DNA from: Pseudomonadota bacterium
GTDB lineage: Bacteria > Pseudomonadota > Gammaproteobacteria > Burkholderiales > Chitinibacteraceae
DNA: 64,000 bases
Reading direction: 5' to 3'
Assembly (NCBI GenBank): GCA_018261735.1
Contig: JAGTRM010000002.1
Coordinates: 1-64,000, forward strand
The number at the start of each line of letters is the position of its first letter. Within the stretch, counting starts at the first letter, position 1. The position numbers and the translations under genes are program-made. Below, in pieces: positions 50,577-60,413 of this stretch. The notes beneath the pieces are model-generated. The model saw only the letters and a program-made list of their open reading frames with translations, was not told the DNA's origin and did not search any database.

Positions 50577-50624
50577 AAAAAAATACCAGACTCAACCCGA
50601 GAGGACTGACGGGCGAAATCTGGT
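50575..50624 (-). terminator. Intrinsic terminator of hemL
   Basis: ACCAGA/TCTGGT outer stem (50619-50624 with 50585-50590) enclosing CCCG/CGGG, then A and T9 on the minus strand. Confidence 0.75.
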
Positions 50625-50686
50625 TGTGAACGGTACCTACTTTTTTAAAACTTACATATATTCAATGTTTTGTGGTTTTTGAAAAT

Positions 50687-51958
50687 CTACCGTAAGATAT
50701 TGGTTGTCGTTGTAAGGGTTTGTTGAATATCACTTTTCTGATGCGTTGTAGACACAAACCCCGCCTCAAACGCCGATGGCGCCAGATAAACACCCGCATC
50801 CAGCATGGCGTGGAAGAAGGCGTTGAAACGCGCGCGGTCGCATTGCATGACTTCGGCGTAACTGTGCGGTAGCTGTTCGGCAAAGTAGACGCCGAACATG
50901 CCGCCGACGCTCTGGGCACAGAATGGAATGCCCAGTTCTTGCCCAATCGCGTTAAAGCCATCCGTGAGTTGGCGGGTTTTGCTGCTCAGGTCTTCAAAGA
51001 ATCCGGATTTGCGAATTTCATTCAAGGTGGCGAGGCCAGCGGCGACGGCGACGGGGTTGCCGGAAAGGGTGCCGGCCTGATAGACCGGGCCGAGCGGGGC
51101 CATTTTGGCCATGATGTCGGCGCGGCCGCCAAATGCGGCCAGCGGCATTCCGCCGCCGATCACTTTGCCGAGCGTGGTCAGATCAGGCGTGATGTTGTGC
51201 AAGCCTTGCGCACAGTGCAGGTCGACACGGAAGCCGGTCATCACTTCGTCGTAGATCAGCAGTGCGCCATTCTGCTGCGTCAACTGGCGCATGGCGCGGA
51301 TGAATTCGGGCGAGGCTTGCACCAGGTTCATGTTGCCGGCCACGGGCTCTACGATGATCGCGGCTATTTCACTGCCGCTGGCGGCAAACAATGCCTTCAG
51401 CGCGGGAACGTCGTTATAGGGTAGGACCAAGGTGTCGTTGGCCACGGCGGCGGGGACGCCGGCGGAGGAGGGGTTGCCGAAGGTGAGCAAGCCCGAGCCG
51501 GCCTTGACCAGCAGGCTGTCGGCGTGGCCGTGATAGCAGCCTTCGAACTTCACCAACTTGTTGCGGCCGGTGAAGCCGCGCGCGAGGCGAATGGCACTCA
51601 TGGTGGCTTCGGTGCCGCTGGAAACCAGGCGCACTTGCGCCAGGCTGGGCAGCATTTCGCACAGTAAATCCGCCAGATCGATCTCCGCTTCGGTCGGTGC
51701 GCCGAAGCTCAAGCCATTGCGGGCAGCGCGTTCCACGGCCTCGATTACCGCCGGATGGGCATGGCCCAGAATCAGCGGCCCCCACGAGCCAACGTAATCG
51801 GTATAACGCTTGCCGTCGGCATCCCAAACATAAGGACCTTCGCCGCGTACGAAGAAGCGCGGCGTGCCACCCACGGAGCCGAAGGCACGCACCGGGGAAT
51901 TAACGCCGCCGGGGATATGACGTTGGGCGCGGGCGAAGAGAATTTCATTTTGGGTCAT
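50687..51958 (-). CDS. hemL: Glutamate-1-semialdehyde 2,1-aminomutase
   Basis: 423 aa class III PLP enzyme of the C5 heme pathway. [19 protein letters not shown] at the N-terminus, [28 protein letters not shown] and the PLP Lys in [19 protein letters not shown] (~265). Ends with a terminator before pilE. Confidence 0.96.
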   Translation of the reverse strand: MTQNEILFARAQRHIPGGVNSPVRAFGSVGGTPRFFVRGEGPYVWDADGKRYTDYVGSWGPLILGHAHPAVIEAVERAARNGLSFGAPTEAEIDLADLLCEMLPSLAQVRLVSSGTEATMSAIRLARGFTGRNKLVKFEGCYHGHADSLLVKAGSGLLTFGNPSSAGVPAAVANDTLVLPYNDVPALKALFAASGSEIAAIIVEPVAGNMNLVQASPEFIRAMRQLTQQNGALLIYDEVMTGFRVDLHCAQGLHNITPDLTTLGKVIGGGMPLAAFGGRADIMAKMAPLGPVYQAGTLSGNPVAVAAGLATLNEIRKSGFFEDLSSKTRQLTDGFNAIGQELGIPFCAQSVGGMFGVYFAEQLPHSYAEVMQCDRARFNAFFHAMLDAGVYLAPSAFEAGFVSTTHQKSDIQQTLTTTTNILR

Positions 51959-52013
51959 GACGGAGTTCCGGTTTTATAGTGTGATCTGGCATCCATGCGC
52001 GTTTCACGGGCAT

Positions 52014-52475
52014 TTACTGCCAGACAGAGTAGGGGGTTTGCGATAGCATGCTGTTGTAGTAACGCACATCACCTGTGACTTCCACGCCCAGCCATTCCGG
52101 CTTTTCAAACGCGGTATCGACTGCGGGAAGTTCGATCTCGGCGACGATCAAGCCGGAATTTTCGCCGTGGAATTCGTCTATTTCCCAGACAAAGCCTGCA
52201 TATTCGACAAGATGGCGGGTTTTATCCAGCACGTTGGGGCAAAGCTTCAGCAGTTCCAGCGCATCGGCGGCGGGTATCGGGTATTCAAATTCGGCGCGGC
52301 TGATGCCGTCGGCGCTCTTCCCCTTGATGGTCAGAAACCCGGTCTCACCTTTCACTCGGACGCGCACGGTGGGATCGGTGGCCAGGTAGCCTTGGGCAAT
52401 GCGCGTCGACTGGTTGATCTGCTTGTGCCAATGGTTATTTGCCAACAGGAATTTTCGTTCAATTTCAATAGCCAT
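52014..52475 (-). CDS. CYTH domain protein (inorganic triphosphatase-like)
   Basis: 153 aa: the N-terminal EIERKFLL (ExExK) signature plus RVRVKGETGFLTIKGK and EIELP acidic residues define the CYTH/TTM fold. Members hydrolyse PPPi or, less often, make cAMP; the small bacterial type suggests a triphosphatase. Start at ATG 52475; a 65-codon upstream extension overlaps the M48 gene. It is 10 nt after the M48 gene on the same strand. Confidence 0.87.
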   Translation of the reverse strand: MAIEIERKFLLANNHWHKQINQSTRIAQGYLATDPTVRVRVKGETGFLTIKGKSADGISRAEFEYPIPAADALELLKLCPNVLDKTRHLVEYAGFVWEIDEFHGENSGLIVAEIELPAVDTAFEKPEWLGVEVTGDVRYYNSMLSQTPYSVWQ

Positions 52476-52485
52476 ATTTTCTCGG

Positions 52486-53334
52486 TCAGTTGCGGAGTTT
52501 GCTGGGTGCGGGATAACGCTTGATTGCTTCCTGGTACAGCGGCATAACTTGCGGGATTCGCGCTTGCAGTTCACTAATGCGGGTGCTGTGCGAGGGATGG
52601 GTCGATAGGAATTCGGGCGTTTTGCCTTCGCTGGCCTTGGCCATTTTCTGCCAGAGCGTGATTGCGGCATTGGGATGGTAGCCGGCGCGGGCAGCCAACT
52701 CCAGGCCCATGATATCGGCTTCGGATTCGTGTTCGCGACTGTTGGGCAGGGTATAGGCGACTTCGGTTACCTGGTTGGCCAAGTCCAGCGCACCCGCGTA
52801 ACGTCCGCCGGTCACGACAGAAAGCAGGGTGAAGCCCATCATGCGCGTATAGGCTTCGGACATGCGCTCACGGGTATGCTCACGCAGCGCGTGGGAGATC
52901 TCGTGCCCCATGATCTGGGCGAGCTCATCGTCGGTCAGTTTGAGTTTTTCAATCAGCCCGCTGAAAACCATGATCTTGCCACCTGCCATGCAATAGGCAT
53001 TGATATCCGGGCTGTTTTCTACGTTTACCTCCCAGTTCCAGCGTGCGGCATCGACACGGAAGATGGCCACCTGCGGGATCAGCCGATTAGCAATGCCTCG
53101 CACGCGGGCAGTGACGGCAGGGTTGGTGTTCAGTGCGCCTTTGTGGCGTGCCTTGCCGGTTTCTTCGGCATAGGCTTTGCCTGCCATTTCCTGTACCTGT
53201 TGCTCGGAAAGCAGCATGCTCATATTCTGGCGCCGGTCGGCACCGATGGCGCCTCCTTGCGTGGTGCTGATTTGCTGGCAGGCACTCAACAGCATAGCCG
53301 CCAGCAATAGGGTTATCTTTTGTCTGATCACCAC
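52486..53334 (-). CDS. M48-family metalloprotease lipoprotein (LoiP-like)
   Basis: 282 aa: lipoprotein signal with lipobox LSAC, a central HExxH zinc motif in MGHEISHALREH, and a third ligand Glu in EHESEADIMGLELAARAGY. Outer-membrane quality-control peptidases such as LoiP/YggG have this layout. No TPR extension, so not BepA. Starts at GTG 53334 (GGGA 7 nt upstream); the open frame upstream runs antisense through thiD and is not coding. Confidence 0.88.
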   Translation of the reverse strand: MVIRQKITLLLAAMLLSACQQISTTQGGAIGADRRQNMSMLLSEQQVQEMAGKAYAEETGKARHKGALNTNPAVTARVRGIANRLIPQVAIFRVDAARWNWEVNVENSPDINAYCMAGGKIMVFSGLIEKLKLTDDELAQIMGHEISHALREHTRERMSEAYTRMMGFTLLSVVTGGRYAGALDLANQVTEVAYTLPNSREHESEADIMGLELAARAGYHPNAAITLWQKMAKASEGKTPEFLSTHPSHSTRISELQARIPQVMPLYQEAIKRYPAPSKLRN

Positions 53335-53418
53335 GTGTTTTCCCGCTTGATATCTGCGCCCGGTTGGGCCCGTAGGGTAGAATTCCCATTCTAAACCATT
53401 TGGAAAAGATTCTTGGTC

Positions 53419-54246
53419 ATGCGCACTAAACCCCCCGTTGTACTGGTCTTCGCCGGCAATGATCCTTCCGGTGGCGCCGGACTGGCTGCAGATATTCTGG
53501 CACTTTCCTCGATGGGGTGTCATGCCTTGCCGGTGGTCACCGCATTGACCGTGCAAGACACCGCGGGTGTGCACGATTTCATGCCCATCGAGGCGGAATG
53601 GCTGGATGACCAGGCGCGCCTGGTGCTGGAAGACATGCACGTGGACGCCATCAAGGTTGGCATGATTGGCAGCGTGGAAAACCTGGCCGTGATCGCAGGC
53701 ATTGCCTCGGATTATCCGCATATACCGCTGATCCTGGATCCGGTTCTGGCAAGCGGGCAGGGCGATGCGTTGTCGGAAGATGAATTGATCGGTGCCATGC
53801 GCGAACTGCTGCTGCCCCATACGCTGATCATGACACCCAACAGCGTTGAGGCTCGGCACCTCGCTTCGGATGATCCCGATGAACAGGCTGATTTGCCGCT
53901 TGATCTGGCTGCAGCACGGCTGATCCAGTGCGGTTGCCCCTATGTGCTGATCACGGGAACGCATGAAAACACGCCGCAGGTGATCAATACGCTGTATACC
54001 GAGCAAGGGCGTGCCGGCAGTGAAAGTTACGCGCGTTTGCCTGGCAGTTACCACGGATCGGGCTGTACGCTGGCTTCGGCACTGGCGGGCGCCATCGCCA
54101 GCGGCAGCGAGGTTCCCGCTGCGGTGAAGGCTGCGCAGGAATACACCTGGCAAACTTTGTCCAACGGCTATCGACCGGGCATGGGACAGATTATTCCCGA
54201 TCGCCTGTTTTGGGCCCGCCACAAGGATGAAGGTAAGCCGTCATGA
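53419..54246 (+). CDS. thiD: Hydroxymethylpyrimidine/phosphomethylpyrimidine kinase
   Basis: 275 aa ribokinase-fold kinase making HMP-PP for thiamine. FAGNDPSGGAGLAADI (~11-26), ALTVQDTAGV, VLASGQGD and the catalytic GSYHGSGCTLASALA. ATG 53419 preferred over TTG two codons earlier. No TPP riboswitch seen in the short leader. Overlaps thiE by 4 nt. Confidence 0.94.
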   Translation: MRTKPPVVLVFAGNDPSGGAGLAADILALSSMGCHALPVVTALTVQDTAGVHDFMPIEAEWLDDQARLVLEDMHVDAIKVGMIGSVENLAVIAGIASDYPHIPLILDPVLASGQGDALSEDELIGAMRELLLPHTLIMTPNSVEARHLASDDPDEQADLPLDLAAARLIQCGCPYVLITGTHENTPQVINTLYTEQGRAGSESYARLPGSYHGSGCTLASALAGAIASGSEVPAAVKAAQEYTWQTLSNGYRPGMGQIIPDRLFWARHKDEGKPS

Positions 54247-54863
54247 TTTCTGGCCTGTACGCGATCACGCCCGATTGGGTCGACACCACCTTGCTGCTCG
54301 CCAAGGCGGAGCAGGCGTTGGCTCATGGCGCGCGCGTCCTGCAATACCGCAACAAACTTGCCGATGCCGGACTGGCCCGGGAGCAGGCACTTGCCTTGCG
54401 TGCACTGACTGCGGCCCGCGGCGCTTGCCTGATTATTAACGACGATCTGGCCTTGGCGCAGGCCGTGAATGCCGATGGCGTGCATCTGGGCGGACAAGAT
54501 GGCGATCTGGCCCAGGCCCGGGCCATGTTGCCGCGGAACATGCTACTCGGCGCCTCCTGCTACAACGATCTGAGCCTGGCACATGCGGCCATTGCCGCAG
54601 GCGCGGATTATGTGGCCTTTGGCGCGGTTTTTCCTTCCAGGACCAAACCCCAGGCACGCCGCGCCAGTCTGGAACTTATTGCGACTGCATGTGCCGAACT
54701 CCCGGTTCCAGTCGTAGCGATTGGCGGCATCACGCTGCAAAATGCCGCCGAGGTCATTGCGGCGGGCGCAGATAGCGTGGCGGTCATCGCCGCTTTGTTC
54801 GATGCCCCGGATGTGGGCATAGCCGCAGGGCAATTTGATCGGCTGTTTCACGTGAAACCATAG
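54243..54863 (+). CDS. thiE: Thiamine-phosphate synthase
   Basis: 206 aa TIM-barrel coupling HMP-PP with THZ-P. VLQYRNKLAD, LIINDDLALA, VHLGGQDGDL, GASCYN, FGAVFPSRTKP and AIGGIT. ATGA overlap with thiD. The last codons (FHVKP) are written across a parS-like palindrome. Confidence 0.94.
   Translation: MISGLYAITPDWVDTTLLLAKAEQALAHGARVLQYRNKLADAGLAREQALALRALTAARGACLIINDDLALAQAVNADGVHLGGQDGDLAQARAMLPRNMLLGASCYNDLSLAHAAIAAGADYVAFGAVFPSRTKPQARRASLELIATACAELPVPVVAIGGITLQNAAEVIAAGADSVAVIAALFDAPDVGIAAGQFDRLFHVKP
54844..54859. promoter_or_regulatory. parS-like site 1
   Basis: TGTTTCACGTGAAACC, 15 of 16 bases of the palindromic parS consensus TGTTTCACGTGAAACA, at the 3' end of thiE. Confidence 0.8.
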
Positions 54864-54882
54864 CACTCAAGGGAGTGATGCA

Positions 54883-55386
54883 ATGAGCATGACCTATCGG
54901 CAAGCCACCGTATCCGCGTTCGTGCGGATGCTGACCAATCTTTCTGGCATCTTGGACAAAGGTGCCGAATATGCGCACAGCAAAAAATTCGACGAAAGCA
55001 TCCTGCTCAACTCGCGCCTTTATCCTGACATGTATCCGCTGCTCAAGCAAGTGCAGGTTGCCACCGACATGGCCAAATTCTGCGTGGCTCGCTTAACCGG
55101 TGAAGAGGCGCCCAGATTTGCAGACGATGAGACCAGCTTCGCGCAATTGAAAGAGCGCATTGCCAACACCATCGCATTTATTGCCGGCGTATCCGATGCC
55201 GCTTTTGCAGGGGCCGCCGACCGGGAAATTATCCTGCCCTGGATGCCGGATAAGCCCATGAAAGGCGAGTTTTATGTGCTGCATTTTGCCCAGCCTAATG
55301 TGTATTTCCATCTGACGATGGCCTATGCCATTCTCCGACACAACGGCGTTCCGCTGGGCAAGATGGATTTCATCGGGCCGCTTTGA
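54883..55386 (+). CDS. DUF1993 family protein
   Basis: 167 aa, helical. N-terminal SAFVRMLTNLSGILDKGAEYA and C-terminal FYVLHFAQPNVYFHLTMAYAILRHNGVPLGKMDFIG are typical of DUF1993, a DinB-like four-helix family of unknown function. GGGAG 7 nt before the ATG. 19 nt after thiE, ends at a shared terminator. Confidence 0.88.
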   Translation: MSMTYRQATVSAFVRMLTNLSGILDKGAEYAHSKKFDESILLNSRLYPDMYPLLKQVQVATDMAKFCVARLTGEEAPRFADDETSFAQLKERIANTIAFIAGVSDAAFAGAADREIILPWMPDKPMKGEFYVLHFAQPNVYFHLTMAYAILRHNGVPLGKMDFIGPL

Positions 55387-55404
55387 CCGGCTGATGCTCA
55401 AAAC

Positions 55405-55433
55405 AAAAGGCCGCTCGATGGGAGCGGCCTTTT
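55405..55433. terminator. Bidirectional intrinsic terminator
   Basis: AAAAGGCCGCTC/GAGCGGCCTTTT stem with a 5-nt loop, between the DUF1993 gene (+) and parC (-). Confidence 0.9.
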
Positions 55434-55445
55434 GCTTGGCTGAAA

Positions 55446-57812
55446 TCAGAAACCCGGGAACTTCAATCCGGCATTGATCGGTTTACCTTTGCGAGCCCGT
55501 TTGCCGACATAGGGTGCCATTTCGTTGGCGTCCAGCACCAGCTCAATCGCCTTGCCGCCACGTCCTGTGCCGGAGAGCTTGAGCGTTTCGCCATCGCAAA
55601 TGGTAATTGCCGAAAGCGCATCTTTATCGTCCAGCGCCATAGTGATCACGCCCTTGCCGCCGCCGGCCAATTGCTTGAATTCGCCAAGAGGGAAAAGGTG
55701 CAGTTTCCCGGACTTGGCCAGACAGGCGACCAGGGACGTTTCACGTGGAACAAAACAGGATATCTTGAGCAAGACTTCATTTGCATCCAGCGTAATGAAG
55801 CTCTTACCCGCTTTCTGGCGCGATAGCAGGTTTTCAAACTGGCAAGTGAAGCCATAGCCGGCAGAATTGGCAATCACCAGCCAGTCCTGCGCTTTGGCAG
55901 TGAACATCTGGGTAATTCGGGTCTTGGCAACCAGATCCACCAGTGTGGTCACTGGCACGCCGTCCCCCCGTCCGCCCGGTACCGTCGAAGCCGCGATGGT
56001 ATAAACCCGGCCATCGCTGCCAAACAGGGCCACTTGGTCCACGGTGCGACATTCGATCGCGGCCAGCAGTTTGTCGCCATCCTTGAATGCCAGCGTTTGC
56101 AGGTCGATGCCATGCCCCTGGCGGCTACGTAACCAGCCCTTGTCGGAAAGAATCAGGGTCGTGGGCTCATCGACCACCGCCACTTCCATCACGGCTTTTT
56201 CTGCTTCTTCGATCAAGGTGCGGCGCGGATCGGCAAATTTTTTGCGGTCCGCTTCGATTTCCTTGATGATCAATTTCTGCATGGCCGCGCTATTGCCGAG
56301 CAGGTGTTCAAGTTCTCCTTTTTCGCTCTTCAGTGCAGCCAGCTCTTGTTCGAGCTTGATCCCTTCCAGCCTTGCCAATTGGCGCAAGCGGATTTCCAGA
56401 ATATCTTCCGCCTGCCGATCGCTCAGATTGAAGCGTTCGATCAGCGCGATTTTCGGATCGTCCGATTCGCGGATGATGCGGATCACTTCGTCAATATTCA
56501 GGAAGACGATCAGCCGGCCTTCCAGGATATGAATGCGATCATTGACCTGGCCCAGGCGATGCTCGGTTCGGCGCGTGACCGTGATGAAACGGAAATCAAT
56601 CCACTCCGACAGGATGGTTTTCAGCGATTTTTGCGCAGGGCGCCCATCGCGGCCGATGGTCACCATATTAAGTGACAAACTCGTTTCCAGCGAGGTATGA
56701 GCCAGCAGCAGCGCCATCAACTCATCCGGATTCTGGCGCGAGGATTTGGGCTCGAATACCAGCCGGACGGCACAGTCCTTGCCGGATTCATCCCGCACCC
56801 GGTCCAGAACCGAAAGCATCAGTTGCTTGGTTTGCAACTGTTCCTGGGCAAGCGCCTTCTTGCCTTTCTTGACCTTCGGATTGGTCAGTTCCTCAATCTC
56901 TTCTAGTACTTTCTGGGTCGAGGTGCCTTGCGGCAATTCGGTAATGACCAATTGCCATTGGCCACGCGCCAAGTCTTCTTTTTCCCAGCGGGCGCGCACC
57001 TTCAACGAGCCACGACCGGTTTCGTAGGCGGCCTGGATATCGCGCGGAGCGGAGATAATCTGGCCGCCGCCCGGCAGATCCGGCCCGGGAATATAGGTCA
57101 GGAGTTCGCTGGTGGAAAGATCGGGGTTCTTGATCAATGCCACGGTGGCATCGGCCACTTCGCCCAGGTTGTGCGAGGGCATCTCGGTGGCCATGCCCAC
57201 GGCAATCCCCGAAGCGCCATTGAGCAGCAAGACCGGCAGTCGAGCGGGCAACAGCACCGGCTCTTGAAACGCACCATCGTAGTTCGGTATAAAGTCAGTC
57301 GTCCCGCGGTCGATTTCGGACAACAACAATTCGGCGATGGGGGTCAGGCGGGCCTCAGTATAGCGGTAGGCCGCCGCGCCATCGCCATCGCGCGAACCAA
57401 AATTGCCGTGACCATCGATCAGCGGGTAACGCAGCGAGAAATCCTGCGCAATACGCACCAAAGCGTCGTAGGCCGACTGGTCGCCGTGGGGGTGATACTT
57501 ACCGAGTACATCGCCGACAATCCGTGCGCATTTCATTGGCTTGGTGCCGGAAACCAGACCCAGGCCGTGCATGGCGTAGAGGATGCGGCGCTGAACCGGT
57601 TTTTGCCCATCCTCCACCTGCGGCAGCGCGCGGCTCTTGACCACGCTCATTGCGTACTCGAGATAGCTCTTTTCGGCATACAAGCCGAGCTGGGCGGATT
57701 CGCCGTCATCGCCTTCACTGGATGCTAGCGCCTGAACGTAGCGACGATTGCCGCCATCATCGTTGTTTGCCAGAGGCGGTTCTTCAACAATCAGATCAAG
57801 TTCTTGGGTCAT
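55446..57812 (-). CDS. parC: DNA topoisomerase IV subunit A
   Basis: 788 aa. Breakage-reunion domain with catalytic Tyr in [21 protein letters not shown] and the C-terminal pinwheel domain (~500-788). The presence of ParE two genes away and the GrlA/ParC-like N-terminus identify it as ParC rather than GyrA. The quinolone-determining segment reads [16 protein letters not shown]: Gln and Asp stand at the positions of E. coli Ser80 and Glu84. The ATG follows a parS-like palindrome directly, with no Shine-Dalgarno. Confidence 0.95.
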   Translation of the reverse strand: MTQELDLIVEEPPLANNDDGGNRRYVQALASSEGDDGESAQLGLYAEKSYLEYAMSVVKSRALPQVEDGQKPVQRRILYAMHGLGLVSGTKPMKCARIVGDVLGKYHPHGDQSAYDALVRIAQDFSLRYPLIDGHGNFGSRDGDGAAAYRYTEARLTPIAELLLSEIDRGTTDFIPNYDGAFQEPVLLPARLPVLLLNGASGIAVGMATEMPSHNLGEVADATVALIKNPDLSTSELLTYIPGPDLPGGGQIISAPRDIQAAYETGRGSLKVRARWEKEDLARGQWQLVITELPQGTSTQKVLEEIEELTNPKVKKGKKALAQEQLQTKQLMLSVLDRVRDESGKDCAVRLVFEPKSSRQNPDELMALLLAHTSLETSLSLNMVTIGRDGRPAQKSLKTILSEWIDFRFITVTRRTEHRLGQVNDRIHILEGRLIVFLNIDEVIRIIRESDDPKIALIERFNLSDRQAEDILEIRLRQLARLEGIKLEQELAALKSEKGELEHLLGNSAAMQKLIIKEIEADRKKFADPRRTLIEEAEKAVMEVAVVDEPTTLILSDKGWLRSRQGHGIDLQTLAFKDGDKLLAAIECRTVDQVALFGSDGRVYTIAASTVPGGRGDGVPVTTLVDLVAKTRITQMFTAKAQDWLVIANSAGYGFTCQFENLLSRQKAGKSFITLDANEVLLKISCFVPRETSLVACLAKSGKLHLFPLGEFKQLAGGGKGVITMALDDKDALSAITICDGETLKLSGTGRGGKAIELVLDANEMAPYVGKRARKGKPINAGLKFPGF
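55737..55752. promoter_or_regulatory. parS-like site 2, inside parC
   Basis: CGTTTCACGTGGAACA, one mismatch to the degenerate parS consensus TGTTYCACGTGRAACA, within the codons for VPRET of ParC. Confidence 0.7.
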
Positions 57813-57827
57813 GTTTCACGTGAAACC
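57812..57827. promoter_or_regulatory. parS-like site 3, at the parC start
   Basis: TGTTTCACGTGAAACC; its first base is the A of the parC ATG on the minus strand, so it occupies the ribosome-binding region. Confidence 0.8.
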
Positions 57828-57858
57828 ATCAGATAGGGTGAATGCAAACCACCCAGAA

Positions 57859-58389
57859 TTAACAGGTTTGAGCGAACAATGTCGCCCCTGAACAGAGTTC
57901 GCGAAGCGCGGCTTCGGGTTCGGGTTGAAAGCTCACGCCTGAGGCGCAATCCCAAAGCATCAAATTCAGCGGTGCGCCAAAATTTTCAACGATAAGCCCT
58001 TCCTGATCCAGCCAATGCTCACCCACCCGAACACAAGGCAAGCGGCCGATGATTTCGCTGGAGGCGGTGCAATCGGGTAACCATAACCAAACGGGCTTGC
58101 CGAGTGCATGGGCAAAACCCACTTCAAACGCGGTGCCGGAATCGGGTTCGCTGCTGGATCTGAATGCTCGAAAATCAGCGAAGATCACGTCAGAATCTTG
58201 GATTAAAGCGCAGTTATTGGAGAAGATCCACTGGCGCTGTTCGGTTGAATTTTCCAGATCAGTAGGCAACTCACCATCCAGAGGATACAGTCCTTCAACG
58301 CCGTTGGCGTGACACGCTGCCTTGAGGCGTTCGCCCCATGCCTTGCAATCCGGGCGGAAAACGCCGGGGCCGGCGAGGTAAATTTTCAT
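57859..58389 (-). CDS. Nucleoside 2-deoxyribosyltransferase family protein
   Basis: 176 aa: N-terminal MKIYLAGPGVFRPD, an Asp-rich QDSDVIFADFRAF, and EPDSGTAFEVGFAHALGKPVWLW, in which the Glu of the GTAFEVG motif is the expected nucleophile. Family members exchange bases between deoxyribonucleosides or hydrolyse them. ATG 58389 gives the family N-terminus; ATG 58422 adds 11 codons without a Shine-Dalgarno. Lies between parE and parC on the same strand. Confidence 0.85.
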   Translation of the reverse strand: MKIYLAGPGVFRPDCKAWGERLKAACHANGVEGLYPLDGELPTDLENSTEQRQWIFSNNCALIQDSDVIFADFRAFRSSSEPDSGTAFEVGFAHALGKPVWLWLPDCTASSEIIGRLPCVRVGEHWLDQEGLIVENFGAPLNLMLWDCASGVSFQPEPEAALRELCSGATLFAQTC

Positions 58390-58436
58390 CACGGCAGCCT
58401 TGAATCGATCACGCCAACACATGGCGGCGAGTTACG

Positions 58437-60413
58437 TTAAATATCGGCATCCACTTCATTGCCGCGGGCTTCGAGCCAGGCACGGCGACGGCTGGCCTCG
58501 GTCTTACCCATCAGCATATGCATCACGTCGCGGGTATTGCCGCTGACATCCTGCGGAATGGTCACGCGCAGCATGCGCCGGGTTTCCGGGTTCATCGTGG
58601 TATCAAACAGCTGCTCAGCATTCATTTCGCCCAGCCCTTTGAAGCGGCTGATACTCCATGCGCCTTCGCGGATTTTTTCCGAACGTAATTTATCCAGAAT
58701 CGCGGTGAGTTCGCCCTCGTCCAGCGCATAGAACTTGCGCGGTGGCTTGTTTTTGCCACTGCCTGCCACATCGACGCGGTAGAGCGGCGGCTGGGCCACA
58801 TGGATATGGCCACGGCTAACCAGCTGGGGAAAGTGGCGATAAAACAGCGTGAGCAGTAATACCTGAATGTGCGAACCATCAACATCGGCATCTGACATGA
58901 TAATGATCTTGCCGTAACGCAGTCCGGCAAGATCCACGCTATCGTCAGGCTTGTGTGGATCAACACCTATAGCTACGGCAATATCGTGCACTTCGTTGTT
59001 GGCGAAAATCTGGTCGCGGTCGACTTCCCAGGTATTGAGTACCTTGCCGCGCAGCGGCAGGATGGCTTGGAAATCCTTGTCTCTTCCCAGTTTCGCCGAG
59101 CCACCGGCGGAATCGCCTTCCACCAGAAACAACTCACAACGCTCGGATTCATCACTGGCGCAATCGGTCAACTTGCCGGGCAGCACAGCCACGCCGGAAG
59201 ATTTCTTCTTTTCCACTTTCTGCGAATTTTTCTGCCGTGCCTGCGCCGCGCGAATGGCGATTTCGGCCAGCTTGCGGCCCAGTTCGACATGCTCGTTCAA
59301 CCAAAGCTCGAACGGCGATTTCACCATCTGTGAAACGAGGCGCAAGCCATCGCGGCTGGTCAGCTTGTCCTTGGTCTGGCCCTGGAATTGTGGATCGAGC
59401 ACCTTGGCGGAAAGCACAAACGTGCAGCGGCTGAACAAATCTTCCGGCAGCAGTTTCACGCCTTTGGGCAACAGGCTGTGGAAATCGATAAAGGTCTTTA
59501 CCGCCTGGAACACGCCGTCGCGCAGGCCGGATTCATGCGTGCCGCCCGAAAGCGTCGGAATCAGGTTCACATACGATTCGCGATTGACCGGGCCGTCTTC
59601 GGTCCAGGTCAGCGCCCAGGCGCAGCCTTCGCCGGGTGCGAAGTTTTCGTCTTCTTCGCCAATATACTTTTCGCCCTTGAAAATCGGGATGATCTGCTCG
59701 TAACCCGCCACCAGCTCGCCCAAATAACCGGTCAACCCGTCGGGATAGCACCATTCGCGCTGGAGCATTTCGCCGCTGGCCTGTTCCAGGTTGAGCGTGA
59801 CGATCAATCCGGGCAACAGCACGGCCTTGGATTTGAGCAGGTGTTCGAGCTCACCGACTGGAATCGTCGCGCTATCGAAATACTTGGGATCGGGTGCCAC
59901 GAAAACGCGGGTTCCGCTGTCCTTCTTGGCGCAAGAACCCGTGTCGGCCAAAGGCTGGACGACATCGCCGCCACCGAATTCGATGCAATTGATACGGCCT
60001 TCGCGTTTCACTTCCACGATCAATTGCGTGGACAGCGCGTTGGTCACCGAAACCCCGACGCCATGCAAACCACCGGAGAACGCATAGGCCCCGCCGGATT
60101 TTTTGTCGAACTTGCCGCCGGCATGCAACTGGGTGAATACCACTTGCACCGTCGGTACACCTTCTTCCGGATGAATGCCGACCGGAATCCCGCGTCCGTT
60201 GTCGACCACCTGCAGGGTCTGGTTGCGCCACAGAGTCACATCAATGCGGCTGGCAAAGCCCGCCAGCGCTTCATCGGCAGCGTTGTCGATCACTTCCTGG
60301 CAAATATGCAGCGGGTTGTCGGTGCGGGTATACATTCCCGGACGGTGCCGGACTGGATCGAGGCCCTTGAGGACCTTGACCGAGGATTCGTCGTATTTTG
60401 GGGCTGCGGCCAT
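58437..60413 (-). CDS. parE: DNA topoisomerase IV subunit B
   Basis: 658 aa. GHKL ATPase with DNAADEALAG, GRGIPVGIHPEEG and the lid GGLHGVGVSVTNALS, then TOPRIM (VEGDSAGGSAKLGRD, MSDADVDGSHIQVLL). The length and absence of the long gyrase insert fit ParE. The start codon is abutted by a parS-like palindrome. Confidence 0.96.
   Translation of the reverse strand: MAAAPKYDESSVKVLKGLDPVRHRPGMYTRTDNPLHICQEVIDNAADEALAGFASRIDVTLWRNQTLQVVDNGRGIPVGIHPEEGVPTVQVVFTQLHAGGKFDKKSGGAYAFSGGLHGVGVSVTNALSTQLIVEVKREGRINCIEFGGGDVVQPLADTGSCAKKDSGTRVFVAPDPKYFDSATIPVGELEHLLKSKAVLLPGLIVTLNLEQASGEMLQREWCYPDGLTGYLGELVAGYEQIIPIFKGEKYIGEEDENFAPGEGCAWALTWTEDGPVNRESYVNLIPTLSGGTHESGLRDGVFQAVKTFIDFHSLLPKGVKLLPEDLFSRCTFVLSAKVLDPQFQGQTKDKLTSRDGLRLVSQMVKSPFELWLNEHVELGRKLAEIAIRAAQARQKNSQKVEKKKSSGVAVLPGKLTDCASDESERCELFLVEGDSAGGSAKLGRDKDFQAILPLRGKVLNTWEVDRDQIFANNEVHDIAVAIGVDPHKPDDSVDLAGLRYGKIIIMSDADVDGSHIQVLLLTLFYRHFPQLVSRGHIHVAQPPLYRVDVAGSGKNKPPRKFYALDEGELTAILDKLRSEKIREGAWSISRFKGLGEMNAEQLFDTTMNPETRRMLRVTIPQDVSGNTRDVMHMLMGKTEASRRRAWLEARGNEVDADI

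Noticed and set aside
50475..50686. Sigma54 promoter for the pilE operon
   Set aside because: No GG-N10-GC element at suitable spacing; a sigma70-like pair fits better.
53335..53418. TPP riboswitch upstream of thiD
   Set aside because: The leader is too short and lacks the CUGAGA core.
52486..54222. 578-codon protein joining thiD antisense sequence to the M48 protease
   Set aside because: The N-terminal half is antisense to thiD; a GTG start with lipoprotein signal at 53334 explains the real gene.
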